Assembly: GCA_037200385.1 (NCBI GenBank)
Contig: JBBCGL010000001.1
Span: 4,665,418 to 4,729,417 of the forward strand
From: Rhizomicrobium sp.
GTDB lineage: Bacteria > Pseudomonadota > Alphaproteobacteria > Micropepsales > Micropepsaceae
Direction: 5' to 3'
Length of the DNA: 64,000 nt
The first letter of the stretch is position 1. The number at the start of each line of letters is the position of its first letter. Both the position numbers and the translations under genes were made by a program. The notes under the pieces are model-generated. The model was not told where the DNA came from and searched no databases. It was given only the letters and a program-made list of their open reading frames with translations. Shown piece by piece: positions 8,782-17,122 of the stretch.

Positions 8782-8839
8782 GGATGCGATCGCCGGTGAC
8801 CGAGCCGCTTGCGATGCCCGAGTTGAAGGAAGGGAGACG

Positions 8840-9574
8840 ATGCTGACTGCGGCAGAGTGCGATGCCTATGACGGTTTCGTGAGGCGGTATCAGGAATTCC
8901 TGTATCCGCTGCTCGCCGTGAATCTGCTGAGAAGGGTCGGGCGCATGTCCGGCAAATTCCTGGATCTCGGGGTCGGACCTGGATATCTGACGCGCGAGCT
9001 TGCGCGGCGCGCGACGGGCGACATTTATGCGGCGGACATCAATCCCGCGATGCTGAAACTCACCGATGCGCTCCTTCGGAACGAGGAGCTGAAGGCGACC
9101 GTGCACCCGATGATCGCGGACGTCCACGATTTGCCGTTCGAGAACAAGTCGCTCGACGCCATCGTGTCCTATTCGTGTTTTCATCACTGGGCAGATCCGG
9201 CGCGTGCGCTGCGTGAGATCTGGAGAACACTGGCGGCGGGCGGGTGTGCCGCGATTATCGATACCGAACCTTCATCGGACGAGACGCTGGGCGCGCTTTG
9301 GCGCCTTATTCCGGACCCGGTTCACTACCGCTTCGTGGAGGAGGCGTCGGCAGAAAGCCTGCCGGCGGACGCCGTGCGGCTCATCGCCGGGAAAACCGAG
9401 GCCGCGTGGCGGATCGAGCGTTTCGAGCTCGATGAACTCGATGTGCTTGCGTGCATAGACGATTTGCAAAGTCCTCCCTTCGATGAGGACTTTCCCGGAG
9501 CGAATTCGTGGATTCTGCTGATCGAAAAACCTGGTGGAGTCGACGATCCGCAACTCGCACATAGTGCGAGTTAA
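8840..9574 (+). CDS. Class I SAM-dependent methyltransferase
   Basis: 244 residues. LDLGVGPGYLTREL is motif I of the Rossmann methyltransferase fold, AADINPAML the acidic loop of motif II, and FENKSLDAIVSYSCFHHW the motif around post-II seen in ubiE-like (Methyltransf_11) enzymes. GGAAGGGAG lies six to seven bases before the ATG at 8840. The enzyme immediately precedes the tiny peptide gene, so it may methylate the peptide or a lipid intermediate; the sequence does not decide which. Confidence 0.87.
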   Translation: MLTAAECDAYDGFVRRYQEFLYPLLAVNLLRRVGRMSGKFLDLGVGPGYLTRELARRATGDIYAADINPAMLKLTDALLRNEELKATVHPMIADVHDLPFENKSLDAIVSYSCFHHWADPARALREIWRTLAAGGCAAIIDTEPSSDETLGALWRLIPDPVHYRFVEEASAESLPADAVRLIAGKTEAAWRIERFELDELDVLACIDDLQSPPFDEDFPGANSWILLIEKPGGVDDPQLAHSAS

Positions 9575-9591
9575 CTACGAAGGAGAATGTC

Positions 9592-9663
9592 ATGAAGACC
9601 TATGTCAAGCCGAAGATGTTCAAGGTTCGGCGTGCGGTCGTTGCAGGCGGTCACCGCGTGTAA
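9592..9663 (+). CDS. Candidate RiPP precursor peptide, 23 residues
   Basis: A perfect AAGGAG lies seven bases before the ATG. The peptide begins MKTYVKPKMFKVRR and ends AVVAGGHRV, then TAA. The basic start with the KxYxKPK pattern resembles short leaders of peptides recognised by PqqD-like proteins, and the small, Gly-rich tail could be the core. It lies between a methyltransferase and a PqqD-like gene and is followed by a terminator-like hairpin, an arrangement typical of precursors that must be expressed above their maturation genes. It has no Glu-Tyr pair as in PqqA and does not end in GVY as in mycofactocin precursors, so it would be a different class. That it is translated and modified is inference. 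Confidence 0.6.
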   Translation: MKTYVKPKMFKVRRAVVAGGHRV

Positions 9664-9670
9664 CGTTCAG

Positions 9671-9706
9671 GGGGGCGGGACTCTAGCGGTCCCGCTCCTT
9701 TGTCTT
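9671..9706 (+). terminator. Terminator/attenuator-like hairpin after the peptide gene
   Basis: GCGGGAC and GTCCCGC (9675-9681 and 9689-9695) can pair around a 7-base loop, the stem can be lengthened by G-U and G-C pairs outside, and TCCTTTGTCTTT follows. It begins 8 to 12 bases after the peptide stop codon. Partial termination here would leave the peptide message more abundant than the downstream genes. Confidence 0.6.
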
Positions 9707-9723
9707 TCAACGGAAGAGCGACG

Positions 9724-9984
9724 ATGAAGCCGACAGCCGTTGCGCGTGTTCGCGCGGATTGCGAAGTCAAGGAGTTCGAGCGCGGCATCCTTATCGCGCC
9801 GGACATTGCACTGAACGACACCGCGGCCTTCGTGTTCCGCGCCCTCGATGGAAAGCGAAGCGTAATCGACGTCGCCAATGCGGTCGCAGGCGCCTACGCC
9901 GTCGGCCGCGAGGAGGCGGTCGAGGATGTCATCGCGATTTTAGAGCATCTGGAGGAGTCCGGTGTCGTCCAAGTCGAACGCTAG
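9724..9984 (+). CDS. PqqD-like peptide-binding (RRE) protein, copy C
   Basis: 86 residues. VKEFERGILIAPDIALNDTA, then RALDGKRSVIDVANAVAGAY, then a helix VEDVIAILEHLEESGVVQ follow the PqqD pattern closely, including the conserved Leu-Asp-Gly turn. GGAAGAG precedes the ATG. It is the first gene after the candidate precursor and overlaps the next gene by 23 bases, implying translational coupling with the unknown protein at 9962. As in the other two cases, a PqqD-like protein sits directly beside a probable modifying enzyme. Confidence 0.8.
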   Translation: MKPTAVARVRADCEVKEFERGILIAPDIALNDTAAFVFRALDGKRSVIDVANAVAGAYAVGREEAVEDVIAILEHLEESGVVQVER

Positions 9985-10483
9985 CCGGCTGGAAACGGCA
10001 TCCGGGTTCCTGCCGCCGTTGCCGTCCACGCTCGAGGCGCGGGCGGCCAAACGCGCTGTCGGGTGCCTTCATGGCCTCGTGCTCGCGACGGCTTTCGCGC
10101 GCAGCCGAGGCGCGACATTCGAAGACCTTGCGGGCTTCGGGCTGGGCGGATTTCACGACGGCGGCTATCACGAGGCTTGGATCGAAGTGAACGGCGCCGG
10201 CAATGTCGAGGCGTTCGTGAAAGACTTCGTCAGTGGCCGCGAGATGATCTACGACACCTGCAAGATCGTCGAGCGGGCCGATGCGATCGAAATTCACACG
10301 GATTTATGGTTTTACGACGAAACGCCGGAATTCTTCTTCTACTACGACACGACGCCCGAAGAGTTCTCGCGCTACGTAGTCGTGTTGGGCGAGCGCAATG
10401 CGCGGATGCTCGGCATCGATCTCGTCCTCGAGCATAAAGCCGGGCGGGAAAAGGCCGTCGTGCGGAGATCCGCGGATGGCTGA
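9962..10483 (+). CDS. Unknown 173-residue protein, coupled to PqqD-like copy C
   Basis: I do not recognise a family. The protein is soluble, rich in aromatic and acidic residues in its second half (DLWFYDETPEFFFYYDTT), and has a short helical start. GGAGGAG precedes the GTG at 9962, which lies inside the upstream gene, and its own stop overlaps the start of the UbiA gene, so it is translated as part of a tightly coupled operon. The Asp, Glu and His residues could form a metal or active site, but nothing proves it. Its partner position suggests a modifying or binding role on the peptide. Confidence 0.7.
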   Translation: MSSKSNASRLETASGFLPPLPSTLEARAAKRAVGCLHGLVLATAFARSRGATFEDLAGFGLGGFHDGGYHEAWIEVNGAGNVEAFVKDFVSGREMIYDTCKIVERADAIEIHTDLWFYDETPEFFFYYDTTPEEFSRYVVVLGERNARMLGIDLVLEHKAGREKAVVRRSADG

Positions 10484-11408
10484 TGACGCCGCAATCGCGC
10501 AGCTTGTCATCTATGTCCGCGGCAGCCGGGTCTCGAACATCCTGTTGCTTCCCACGATACTGGCGATTGTTGCACCATACGTCATTTTTGCCGAACCGCT
10601 CCGATTGTCGCAGACTTTTGGCTTCGGCGCCGCCGCCACCGGGCTTGCCGGTCTGTGCGTCTTCGTCGCGTCGCTGATCTTCAACGACATCTGCGATGCC
10701 GATGCAGATCAGATCGTCCATCCCGAGCGTCCGCTGGCGACGGGTGTCTGCACGCCGCGCATCATGGCGGGCTGGGGATTTGCGCTTTACGGCGCCGCGG
10801 CGCTTGTCGCCTGGCTGTGGAGTCCGGTCGCCTTGCTTCCCGTTCTGCTCCAGCTGGTATTCGTACTAAGCCACTACGGCTTCTTCAAGAAGCGCGCGAC
10901 GACAGCTGGAAGCTCCGAGGTGCTGACCTCGCTGCAAAACGCGCCGATTCCGATTTTTGGTCTGGCAATGGCGCTGCCCGCAGCGGGGCATCCGCCGACG
11001 CCGCTTGCGTGGCTGCTCGTCGCGCTGCTCACCGGCGTCTTCTATTTCGCGGATGTCGCGTCGGATGTGGTCTCCGGCATCCTGGACCAGGCCGGCGATT
11101 CGATTTCGGGCGTCGCGACAGTTGCCGTGGGACGGGGCGAGAAGGCAGCCGCCGGGGCGGCTGTCGCCTTCTGGGCTGCTTGCGTGGCATGTTCCGTCGC
11201 GTTTCTCTATGCGGCGGTATCCCGCGTCGGGTTGGTTCTGGCCGTCTTGGCCGGGATAATGGCGACGACGTTCTTCGTCATCCGGCTCATCGCGCGCACA
11301 GACACCGAGGTGGCCGTTCACCGGGCCTATCTTTCGCTGAGCGTCTTTCCCGTTTTCTTCGTTCTTGCAGCCGCCGCCACCCAGCTTTCCGAGATCGGCG
11401 CGCCATGA
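10476..11408 (+). CDS. UbiA-family membrane prenyltransferase
   Basis: 310 residues with about eight to nine hydrophobic segments. NDICDADAD (Asn70 to Asp78) is the first Asp-rich motif that binds isoprenyl diphosphate through Mg2+, HPERPLATG is the typical following stretch, and DVASDVVSGILDQAGD is the second Asp-rich motif. The family transfers prenyl chains to aromatic or other acceptors at the membrane. The gene overlaps both neighbours (8 bases upstream, ATGA downstream). The isoprenyl-phosphate kinase fusion two genes on could supply its donor, so the cluster product may be prenylated. Confidence 0.9.
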   Translation: MADDAAIAQLVIYVRGSRVSNILLLPTILAIVAPYVIFAEPLRLSQTFGFGAAATGLAGLCVFVASLIFNDICDADADQIVHPERPLATGVCTPRIMAGWGFALYGAAALVAWLWSPVALLPVLLQLVFVLSHYGFFKKRATTAGSSEVLTSLQNAPIPIFGLAMALPAAGHPPTPLAWLLVALLTGVFYFADVASDVVSGILDQAGDSISGVATVAVGRGEKAAAGAAVAFWAACVACSVAFLYAAVSRVGLVLAVLAGIMATTFFVIRLIARTDTEVAVHRAYLSLSVFPVFFVLAAAATQLSEIGAP

Positions 11409-13522
11409 GATGGCGCCGCGTTGCCGTGGTGATCGCGCTGGCGCTGGGGCCCATGACGCAATTGGCACTGGCGGATCGGCCGGCAGCGAATGTCGGCTAC
11501 AGGATCGCGGTTCAAGTGCGGAATGCGGACCGTGCATTCAACGGCGAAGAAACGGTGCGGTGGCGGAATGCCGGCAAATCGCCGCTTTCCGCCGTGCAGT
11601 TGCATCTGTACCTCAATGCCTACGCGACCGCGTCGAGTACGTGGTTCGCGGAAGCGCGCGCTGGCCGGGCGCGATGCTATGTCCGGACGGGCTGCGGCTT
11701 CGATCCACCCGACGGCGACACTTCGGGCTGGCTGCGACTCTCTGCGGTACGGCAACGCTGCGGGAGCGCGATGGTAGCCGTCGCGGGGCGGTTCATCGAG
11801 CCGGACGACGCGAATGCCAACGACCGGACCTTGGTCGGGCTCTCGCTGCCTTGCGCGGTCGCCGCAGGATCGTGGGGCGAGCTGCAGGTCGCGTTTTCCG
11901 GCCGTCTTCCTCTGCCACAACAAGCGACCGGGTGCGTTCCGGCGTTCTGTTTTTTCGGTCAATGGTATCCCAGCCTCGCGGCGCTGCCCGGACTGGACGG
12001 CACATCCTTTCCCGATGTGGACTACACGCCGCATCAGTATCACGCCGCCACGGAGTTCTTCGCAAACTTCGCCGACTACGACGTCGATATCTCCTATCCG
12101 AGCGGCCCAAGCCTCGCCGTCACCGGACAGATTCTCTTCCATTCCTCTTCGCATGGGCTTGACCGGCTTCACGTCCATCTTGCCGGTGCGCATGACTTCG
12201 CGTTCGTCCTGGGCGATCTGTCGGAAACGCGGTTCACCTATCGCCGTCTCGACGGCTCGCCCGTAAGCGTCGGCTTGTTCTATCCACCGGCCAGCGGTCT
12301 CGATCTGGAGCGCGCGCGTGAAAGCGCGGCGGCGGGCATGCGCGCGCTCGAGGTCCATGTCGGGCCCTATCCGTTCGACAGCCTTTCGGTCGTCTCGCCG
12401 CCGAACGCGGCGGCATCGATCGGAGGGATGGAATTCCCGACGCTGTACACCGGCTTCATGACCGATCGGCATCTCGACAATTGGCTTCTTGGCGGCATTC
12501 GGATCCGGGAATTGGACGACGCACATGAATTCTCGCACCAGTACTTTCAAGGGCTGATTGCGACCAACGAACAGACCAGCGCTTTCCTGGACGAAGGCGT
12601 TGCCACGTATTTCGAGACGGTCGCGCTCGAGGACAGATACGACACTGCGTCATCTCTCGGCTCCGTGCTCGGCCGGCCGCTGAACAAGCGGCTTTTGGAG
12701 AGGCTGCATCTTCTGCGCGATGACCTCTCTTTCAGCGAGCCTCCGGAAAAAGAGCCGTCATTTCTTCTCAAGCCCGGCACAGCCTATGACCAGATATACG
12801 CGCGACCTGCGCTCATTTTCCTCACGGCTCAGGCGATCTGGGGATCGGCCGCAATGGATCGCTATTTCCATCAGCTGTACCGGTCTTACGCGTACAAGCA
12901 CCCTGGCCTGTCCGAATATCTCACCGCAGCAGATTCCGTCGGAGTGCCGGATTTGAAGGCGTTCCTGCAGGAAGCGTTCGGCACCGTCCATCAACCGGAC
13001 TTTCATATCGTATCCGCCACAACGACGCGCGCGTCGAATGCGCAAGGCGCATCGCCGCCGGCGCCGGTGCGCGGAGGCTGTACAGGAACCGGTATCCGGT
13101 ATCGTATCGTCGAACAGGGCGCGACCGGAAGCGAAGCGCGGACGGCATGCGCGGACGCTGGTTCCCAAGCATCCTTTCCCGCGGACGGCTCATCCGCGGG
13201 GCAGGGCGCCTATCTGAGCGACGTGCGCGTGGCGGGGCCGGGCTGGCGGCATCTGCCGACGACGATCGTCTTTTCGTTCGCGGGCGGCGCGCATGTCACT
13301 TTGCCTTGGCCGGCGCGTAAGACGTGGCGGGAATACGAGCTATCGTATCGCGCCCCGCTCCGCGCCGTCCTGATCGATCCCGAGGACCGTATCGCGGTTG
13401 ACGTCGATCCCATGAACAACGGAATGTTTCTGGCGCCCGACGCGGGATTTGCTATGCGCTGGTCGCTGTTCTGGTCGGCAGCATTTCAGCAAGCATTCGC
13501 GCTTCTCGGGTCGCTGCTGTGA
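11405..13522 (+). CDS. Secreted M1-like (gluzincin) metallopeptidase
   Basis: 705 residues. A hydrophobic N-terminus ending near ALADRP looks like a signal peptide. GGMEFPTLY replaces the GAMEN exopeptidase motif, and HEFSHQYFQG with FLDEGVATYFE gives the HExxH-x18-E zinc site of M1 enzymes. A C-terminal hydrophobic stretch (WSLFWSAAFQQAFALLG) may anchor it in the membrane. It starts by ATGA overlap with UbiA; the open frame continues upstream to 10655 but only as an antisense-like shadow of UbiA. In a peptide cluster it could remove a leader or trim the product in the periplasm, though a general role is possible. Confidence 0.87.
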   Translation: MRWRRVAVVIALALGPMTQLALADRPAANVGYRIAVQVRNADRAFNGEETVRWRNAGKSPLSAVQLHLYLNAYATASSTWFAEARAGRARCYVRTGCGFDPPDGDTSGWLRLSAVRQRCGSAMVAVAGRFIEPDDANANDRTLVGLSLPCAVAAGSWGELQVAFSGRLPLPQQATGCVPAFCFFGQWYPSLAALPGLDGTSFPDVDYTPHQYHAATEFFANFADYDVDISYPSGPSLAVTGQILFHSSSHGLDRLHVHLAGAHDFAFVLGDLSETRFTYRRLDGSPVSVGLFYPPASGLDLERARESAAAGMRALEVHVGPYPFDSLSVVSPPNAAASIGGMEFPTLYTGFMTDRHLDNWLLGGIRIRELDDAHEFSHQYFQGLIATNEQTSAFLDEGVATYFETVALEDRYDTASSLGSVLGRPLNKRLLERLHLLRDDLSFSEPPEKEPSFLLKPGTAYDQIYARPALIFLTAQAIWGSAAMDRYFHQLYRSYAYKHPGLSEYLTAADSVGVPDLKAFLQEAFGTVHQPDFHIVSATTTRASNAQGASPPAPVRGGCTGTGIRYRIVEQGATGSEARTACADAGSQASFPADGSSAGQGAYLSDVRVAGPGWRHLPTTIVFSFAGGAHVTLPWPARKTWREYELSYRAPLRAVLIDPEDRIAVDVDPMNNGMFLAPDAGFAMRWSLFWSAAFQQAFALLGSLL

Positions 13523-14439
13523 GCCGCCGGATGGTCTTCGGCTGGATGGCGTGTGCCGAGCGCCGGCGCGGGTCGCTGCGGCTTGGCGCGGCGTTTGTTG
13601 GTCTTGCGATCCTGGGGATCTTGCCGATTGCAGCAGAGGCGATCCGCGCGGTCATAAGCGCCGCACGCGTCCCGTTTTTCGTCACGCCGCCTTCGCCGAT
13701 GCCGTTTATCCAGCTGGATGTATTTTTTGGCGCGATCGGGCGCGGAGCGATGGGCCCGGGCGCGCTGGTCTGGGCATGTTCGGGCGAGGCGGCGCGAATA
13801 TTGCTGGACGGCATTGCCATTGCCTGGTTTCTGCGCGGCCCATCCGTCCCTTTCGGCTGGCGCTGGTGTCTGATGGAAGGTACGAAGCGATATGCGCGCC
13901 TTGTTCTGATCGCAGGGCTTGGTGCGTGTACCCAAGGCATTCTGCTCGCGATCATCGCGCTGGCTCTTGCCGCGGCGATCATCTGGAGCCGCTCCGACGG
14001 TTCGAGCCCGCTCCTGGCGGGAATCTCCGTTGCGCCGTTCGCTTTGGCGACATTTCTTATTGGCGCGCCGTTCGTTGAAGTTCTCGTCAATCTGGCGCGA
14101 ACCCTTTCGATCGTCACGCCGCAACTTGGCCTGATCACGTGCTTCACGAAAGCAGCGCGCATCGCCGCTGACGCGCCGCTTGGATTTTTGCTGCTCGGCG
14201 GCGTCCAGGCAGCGGGCTTCTGCGCCGGAGTATTGCTCATCGGGCTGTGGTTCGCCGCGGAGCCGTCGGCGGCCAAAGTCGTCTGGTACGCGTTTTTTTG
14301 GTTCGTGGTTATGGCGGCGCAAGCGGTCGTCTGGCTGACGGTGAGACAGGGGTGCGCGCGGCTCGTGATGTCGATCGCGCCGCTTCGTGTCCCGGCAGCG
14401 CATCTGGGCGAAGCCCGCGGTGCTCTGGAGATACGATGA
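13519..14439 (+). CDS. Polytopic membrane protein of unknown function
   Basis: 306 residues with about six or seven hydrophobic segments (for example GAAFVGLAILGILPIAA, LVLIAGLGACTQGILLAII and YAFFWFVVMAAQAVVWL). I see no transporter or enzyme signature. The GTG start overlaps the stop codon of the peptidase gene and its own stop overlaps the next start, so it is part of the coupled run from 9962 to 15899. Being wedged between a periplasmic peptidase and an isoprenol kinase suggests a membrane-bound step or a partner of the UbiA enzyme. Confidence 0.8.
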   Translation: MSRRMVFGWMACAERRRGSLRLGAAFVGLAILGILPIAAEAIRAVISAARVPFFVTPPSPMPFIQLDVFFGAIGRGAMGPGALVWACSGEAARILLDGIAIAWFLRGPSVPFGWRWCLMEGTKRYARLVLIAGLGACTQGILLAIIALALAAAIIWSRSDGSSPLLAGISVAPFALATFLIGAPFVEVLVNLARTLSIVTPQLGLITCFTKAARIAADAPLGFLLLGGVQAAGFCAGVLLIGLWFAAEPSAAKVVWYAFFWFVVMAAQAVVWLTVRQGCARLVMSIAPLRVPAAHLGEARGALEIR

Positions 14440-15899
14440 ACTGGCCTCTTTTACATCGCATTCCCGTCGTGCAGCACGGTCTGCTCGCGGCCGCTCTTGT
14501 TGTAGCGATTTGCGGATTGTTTCTGGGCGCGAAGATCCTGCAGAAATATCTTTCTCTCGATTTTGAAATCTCCCGAAAGGTCGTGCATGTCGTTTGCGCA
14601 CTCACCGGAGCAGTTCTTGTCGCCTGGGTCCCAGACCGGCCCACATTGATACTCGCAGCGACAGGATCGGGTATCGCGCTGGCCGCCATGCGGTATATCG
14701 GACTGCTCGGACATCTCACCCGGCCGAATAGGTCGTTTCGCGGGCCCATCGCAGGGTTCGCGGCATTCTCTATCCTGCTCCTTATTGGCGCGCGGGATGC
14801 GAATATCCAGATTGCGCTTTGCGTGCTCGCCTTCGCCGACACGGCGGCCTGCCTCGCCGGCCGGCGATGGGGCTACCGAACGTTGACGGCGAAAAGCGCC
14901 AAGACGTGGATAGGTACGTTCGCCTTTGCCGTCAGCGCCTTTGCCGTTCTTTTCTTCGGCGAATTGTTTCTGGCGGGGGCGTCGCTGGGGCGCGCTCTCG
15001 CGGTGGCTGCCATCGCCGCGTGCATCAGCGCCGCCGTGGAAGGGTTGGCAACTGGCGACGCCGACAATCTCCTCATTCCAGTGAGCGTCGCATTGACTTT
15101 GCACCTTGCGGAGAATGCCTGGGCCGGCTCCCTCGTCGATCCGATCGTGCAGCTGGCAATCGTCTTGGCGGTCGCTGGTCTCGCCATACGCAGGAGATGG
15201 CTTTCTGCCGACGGTGCATTGTCCGTGGTGATTGTGGGCATCGTGTTGTTCGCGACCGTCGGATATTCCGGGACAGCGGTGATGACGATCTTCTTTTTGG
15301 CGGGCAGCATCGCTACGCGTGTGCGCCCTGAGACCGCGACCCAACATGACGCCCGCGAAGGACGCCGCGCAGGTCAGGTGTGGGCTTGGGCACTGATGCC
15401 CGTAACCGCCGGACTGCTGTTCGCCTTGGCCGGCCATTCGCCGCATTTTGCTGCGGCTTTCGTGGGCAGTGTCGCCGTCGCCGCGAGCGACACGATGGCA
15501 ACGGAGGTTGGCCGCTTCTCGTCGACCGAGCCTCGGCTGATCGTGTCGTTGGCCAAAGTCCCGCCCGGAACGTCGGGCGGCGTGACGCCGGCTGGAATCG
15601 CCGGCGCAGCATTCGGCGCGCTGCTGATCGCCGCTGCCGGCGCCGGCGTGCGGATGATCGAATGGAGCCAGCTCCTGCCGGTCGCAACAATCGCGTTTCT
15701 TGGCTCCTTTGTGGATTCTCTTCTTGGAGCCACTCTTCAACGAGGTTACATTTACGAACCGGGCGGCTATATTTACGAAGACAGGCTAAAGGACGTCCAT
15801 ATTTCGCCGGTCCTTGTGCGGGGCCTGGCTTATGTCTCGAACGAGACCGTCAATTTCCTGACGGCGGCCCTGGTGTTCTGCGTGTGCTGGCTTGCCTAG
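14436..15899 (+). CDS. Fused isoprenol kinase (VTE5-like) and isoprenyl-phosphate kinase (VTE6/DUF92-like)
   Basis: 487 residues, very hydrophobic. The first about 220 residues show phytol/dolichol-kinase features: SRKVVHVVCALTG, ADTAACLAGRRWG, KTWIGTFAF and EGLATGDADNLLIP. The second half matches DUF92/TMEM19: ASDTMATEVG, PPGTSGGVTPAG and GSFVDSLLGATLQ. In plants VTE5 phosphorylates phytol with CTP and VTE6 adds the second phosphate; here both domains seem joined in one chain, which would turn a free isoprenol into its diphosphate. That is the donor needed by the UbiA enzyme three genes upstream in the same coupled operon. Domain assignment is by motif; the substrate chain is unknown. Confidence 0.8.
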   Translation: MNWPLLHRIPVVQHGLLAAALVVAICGLFLGAKILQKYLSLDFEISRKVVHVVCALTGAVLVAWVPDRPTLILAATGSGIALAAMRYIGLLGHLTRPNRSFRGPIAGFAAFSILLLIGARDANIQIALCVLAFADTAACLAGRRWGYRTLTAKSAKTWIGTFAFAVSAFAVLFFGELFLAGASLGRALAVAAIAACISAAVEGLATGDADNLLIPVSVALTLHLAENAWAGSLVDPIVQLAIVLAVAGLAIRRRWLSADGALSVVIVGIVLFATVGYSGTAVMTIFFLAGSIATRVRPETATQHDAREGRRAGQVWAWALMPVTAGLLFALAGHSPHFAAAFVGSVAVAASDTMATEVGRFSSTEPRLIVSLAKVPPGTSGGVTPAGIAGAAFGALLIAAAGAGVRMIEWSQLLPVATIAFLGSFVDSLLGATLQRGYIYEPGGYIYEDRLKDVHISPVLVRGLAYVSNETVNFLTAALVFCVCWLA

Positions 15900-15917
15900 A
15901 TTTGCACGGAGGAAGCT

Positions 15918-17108
15918 TTGGAGACCTCGATTGCGGGACGCAGCCGAAGCGTCATCCTCCTGCCTGCCGGAATTGCAGCGCTTGATGCGCTGTCGCTTAG
16001 CCTCATACTTCCGCTGGTCCCGTTTTTCGCCATGCGGTTCGGTGCGTCGCCGGTCGCGATCACAGCGATGGTGGCGGTCTATGGAGCTGCGGGCCTGGTC
16101 GGCGCTCCTTTGCTGGGACGGATATCGGACTTCGTCGGGCGAAAGCCGGTGATCCTACTCTGCCTGTGCGGCATGGCCCTCGCCAATTTCGTCATGTTTT
16201 ATGCAGGCAGTCTTGTCGTCGTCTTCTTTGCGCGCGCGCTTGCCGGTGCGATGTCGAGCAACATAACCATTCTGGAGGCTCTTGTCGCCGACAACACAAC
16301 ACCGGAGGCGCGGACGAGTGGCATGGCGATGCTGGGATTTGCCGGCGCCGCCGGGCTTGTTCTGGGGCCTCTTGCCGGTGGATTGCTGGCGGGTAGCGGC
16401 GCGGAGAGCTCCGCCCGCCTGACTTTCGCTGTCGCGGGTGCGACTTGCCTCGTAGCTGTCGTCGCGCTGCTCGTCGTCTGGAACATGACGACCGACCGCA
16501 CCTCCAGGGATCGCCGACCGCCGGGAAAGTGGCGTCAGATCGTACACGCGGTGATGGCCAATCGTACGCTCTTGGGACTGAACTTGTGCGCATTCGTCGT
16601 TCAATACGTCGTGCTGACCACCATGTCCGTCACGGCCTTGTGGACCCATTATCGTTTCGGCTTCGGCCCTCGTGAAGTCGGTGTGATCGTGGCGATGTGC
16701 GCGACAGGCATGATCGCGGCGCAAGTACTGCTCATGATGGGCCTGCTGCGAAGCGTTCCGGCTGCCGTCACCTTGCCCGCCGCATTCATGATGTCGGCCG
16801 CGGCACTGTTGTTCCTGGTGCTCGCACCGCGTTCCGCTTTGGTCTTTCCGGGGTTCTTTCTGCTCTATTGCGGTCTTGGAACTGCGATCCCGGTCGTCAC
16901 CTCTGCCGTCAGCAGCGCCGCGCCGGACGATGAGCAGGGCACGATCCTGGGCGTGATGAACGCCGTCAAAGGCGGCGCGGAGATCGCCGCTCCGATAGCG
17001 GCTGGAATTGTATTCACCGCGTTCTCGATCTCTGCGCCATTTTTGCTGGCGGCGGCGCTTCTGGTTGGCGGAACGCTGCTCTTCGCGTTATCGACGCGTC
17101 GCAAGTAA
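15918..17108 (+). CDS. MFS exporter, DHA1 (TetA-like) type
   Basis: 396 residues with twelve hydrophobic segments. GRISDFVGRKPVILL between the second and third segments is motif A of the drug:H+ antiporter group, and the length is standard. A TTG start at 15918 follows GGAGGAAG. It lies 18 bases after the kinase fusion and ends the plus-strand operon; the next gene converges on it. In this context it probably exports the finished product or gives self-resistance. Confidence 0.85.
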   Translation: METSIAGRSRSVILLPAGIAALDALSLSLILPLVPFFAMRFGASPVAITAMVAVYGAAGLVGAPLLGRISDFVGRKPVILLCLCGMALANFVMFYAGSLVVVFFARALAGAMSSNITILEALVADNTTPEARTSGMAMLGFAGAAGLVLGPLAGGLLAGSGAESSARLTFAVAGATCLVAVVALLVVWNMTTDRTSRDRRPPGKWRQIVHAVMANRTLLGLNLCAFVVQYVVLTTMSVTALWTHYRFGFGPREVGVIVAMCATGMIAAQVLLMMGLLRSVPAAVTLPAAFMMSAAALLFLVLAPRSALVFPGFFLLYCGLGTAIPVVTSAVSSAAPDDEQGTILGVMNAVKGGAEIAAPIAAGIVFTAFSISAPFLLAAALLVGGTLLFALSTRRK

Positions 17109-17122
17109 ATTGCGCGTCGCAG

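Noticed and set aside
3818-9984. PQQ or mycofactocin biosynthesis
   Set aside because: The radical SAM and PqqD-like proteins suggest it, but PqqA/B/C and MftA/E/F equivalents are missing and the short peptide lacks their key residues.
10655-11404. Large N-terminal extension of the M1-like peptidase
   Set aside because: The frame is open but lies over the UbiA gene, has Arg/Cys-rich shadow composition, and a signal peptide begins at 11405.
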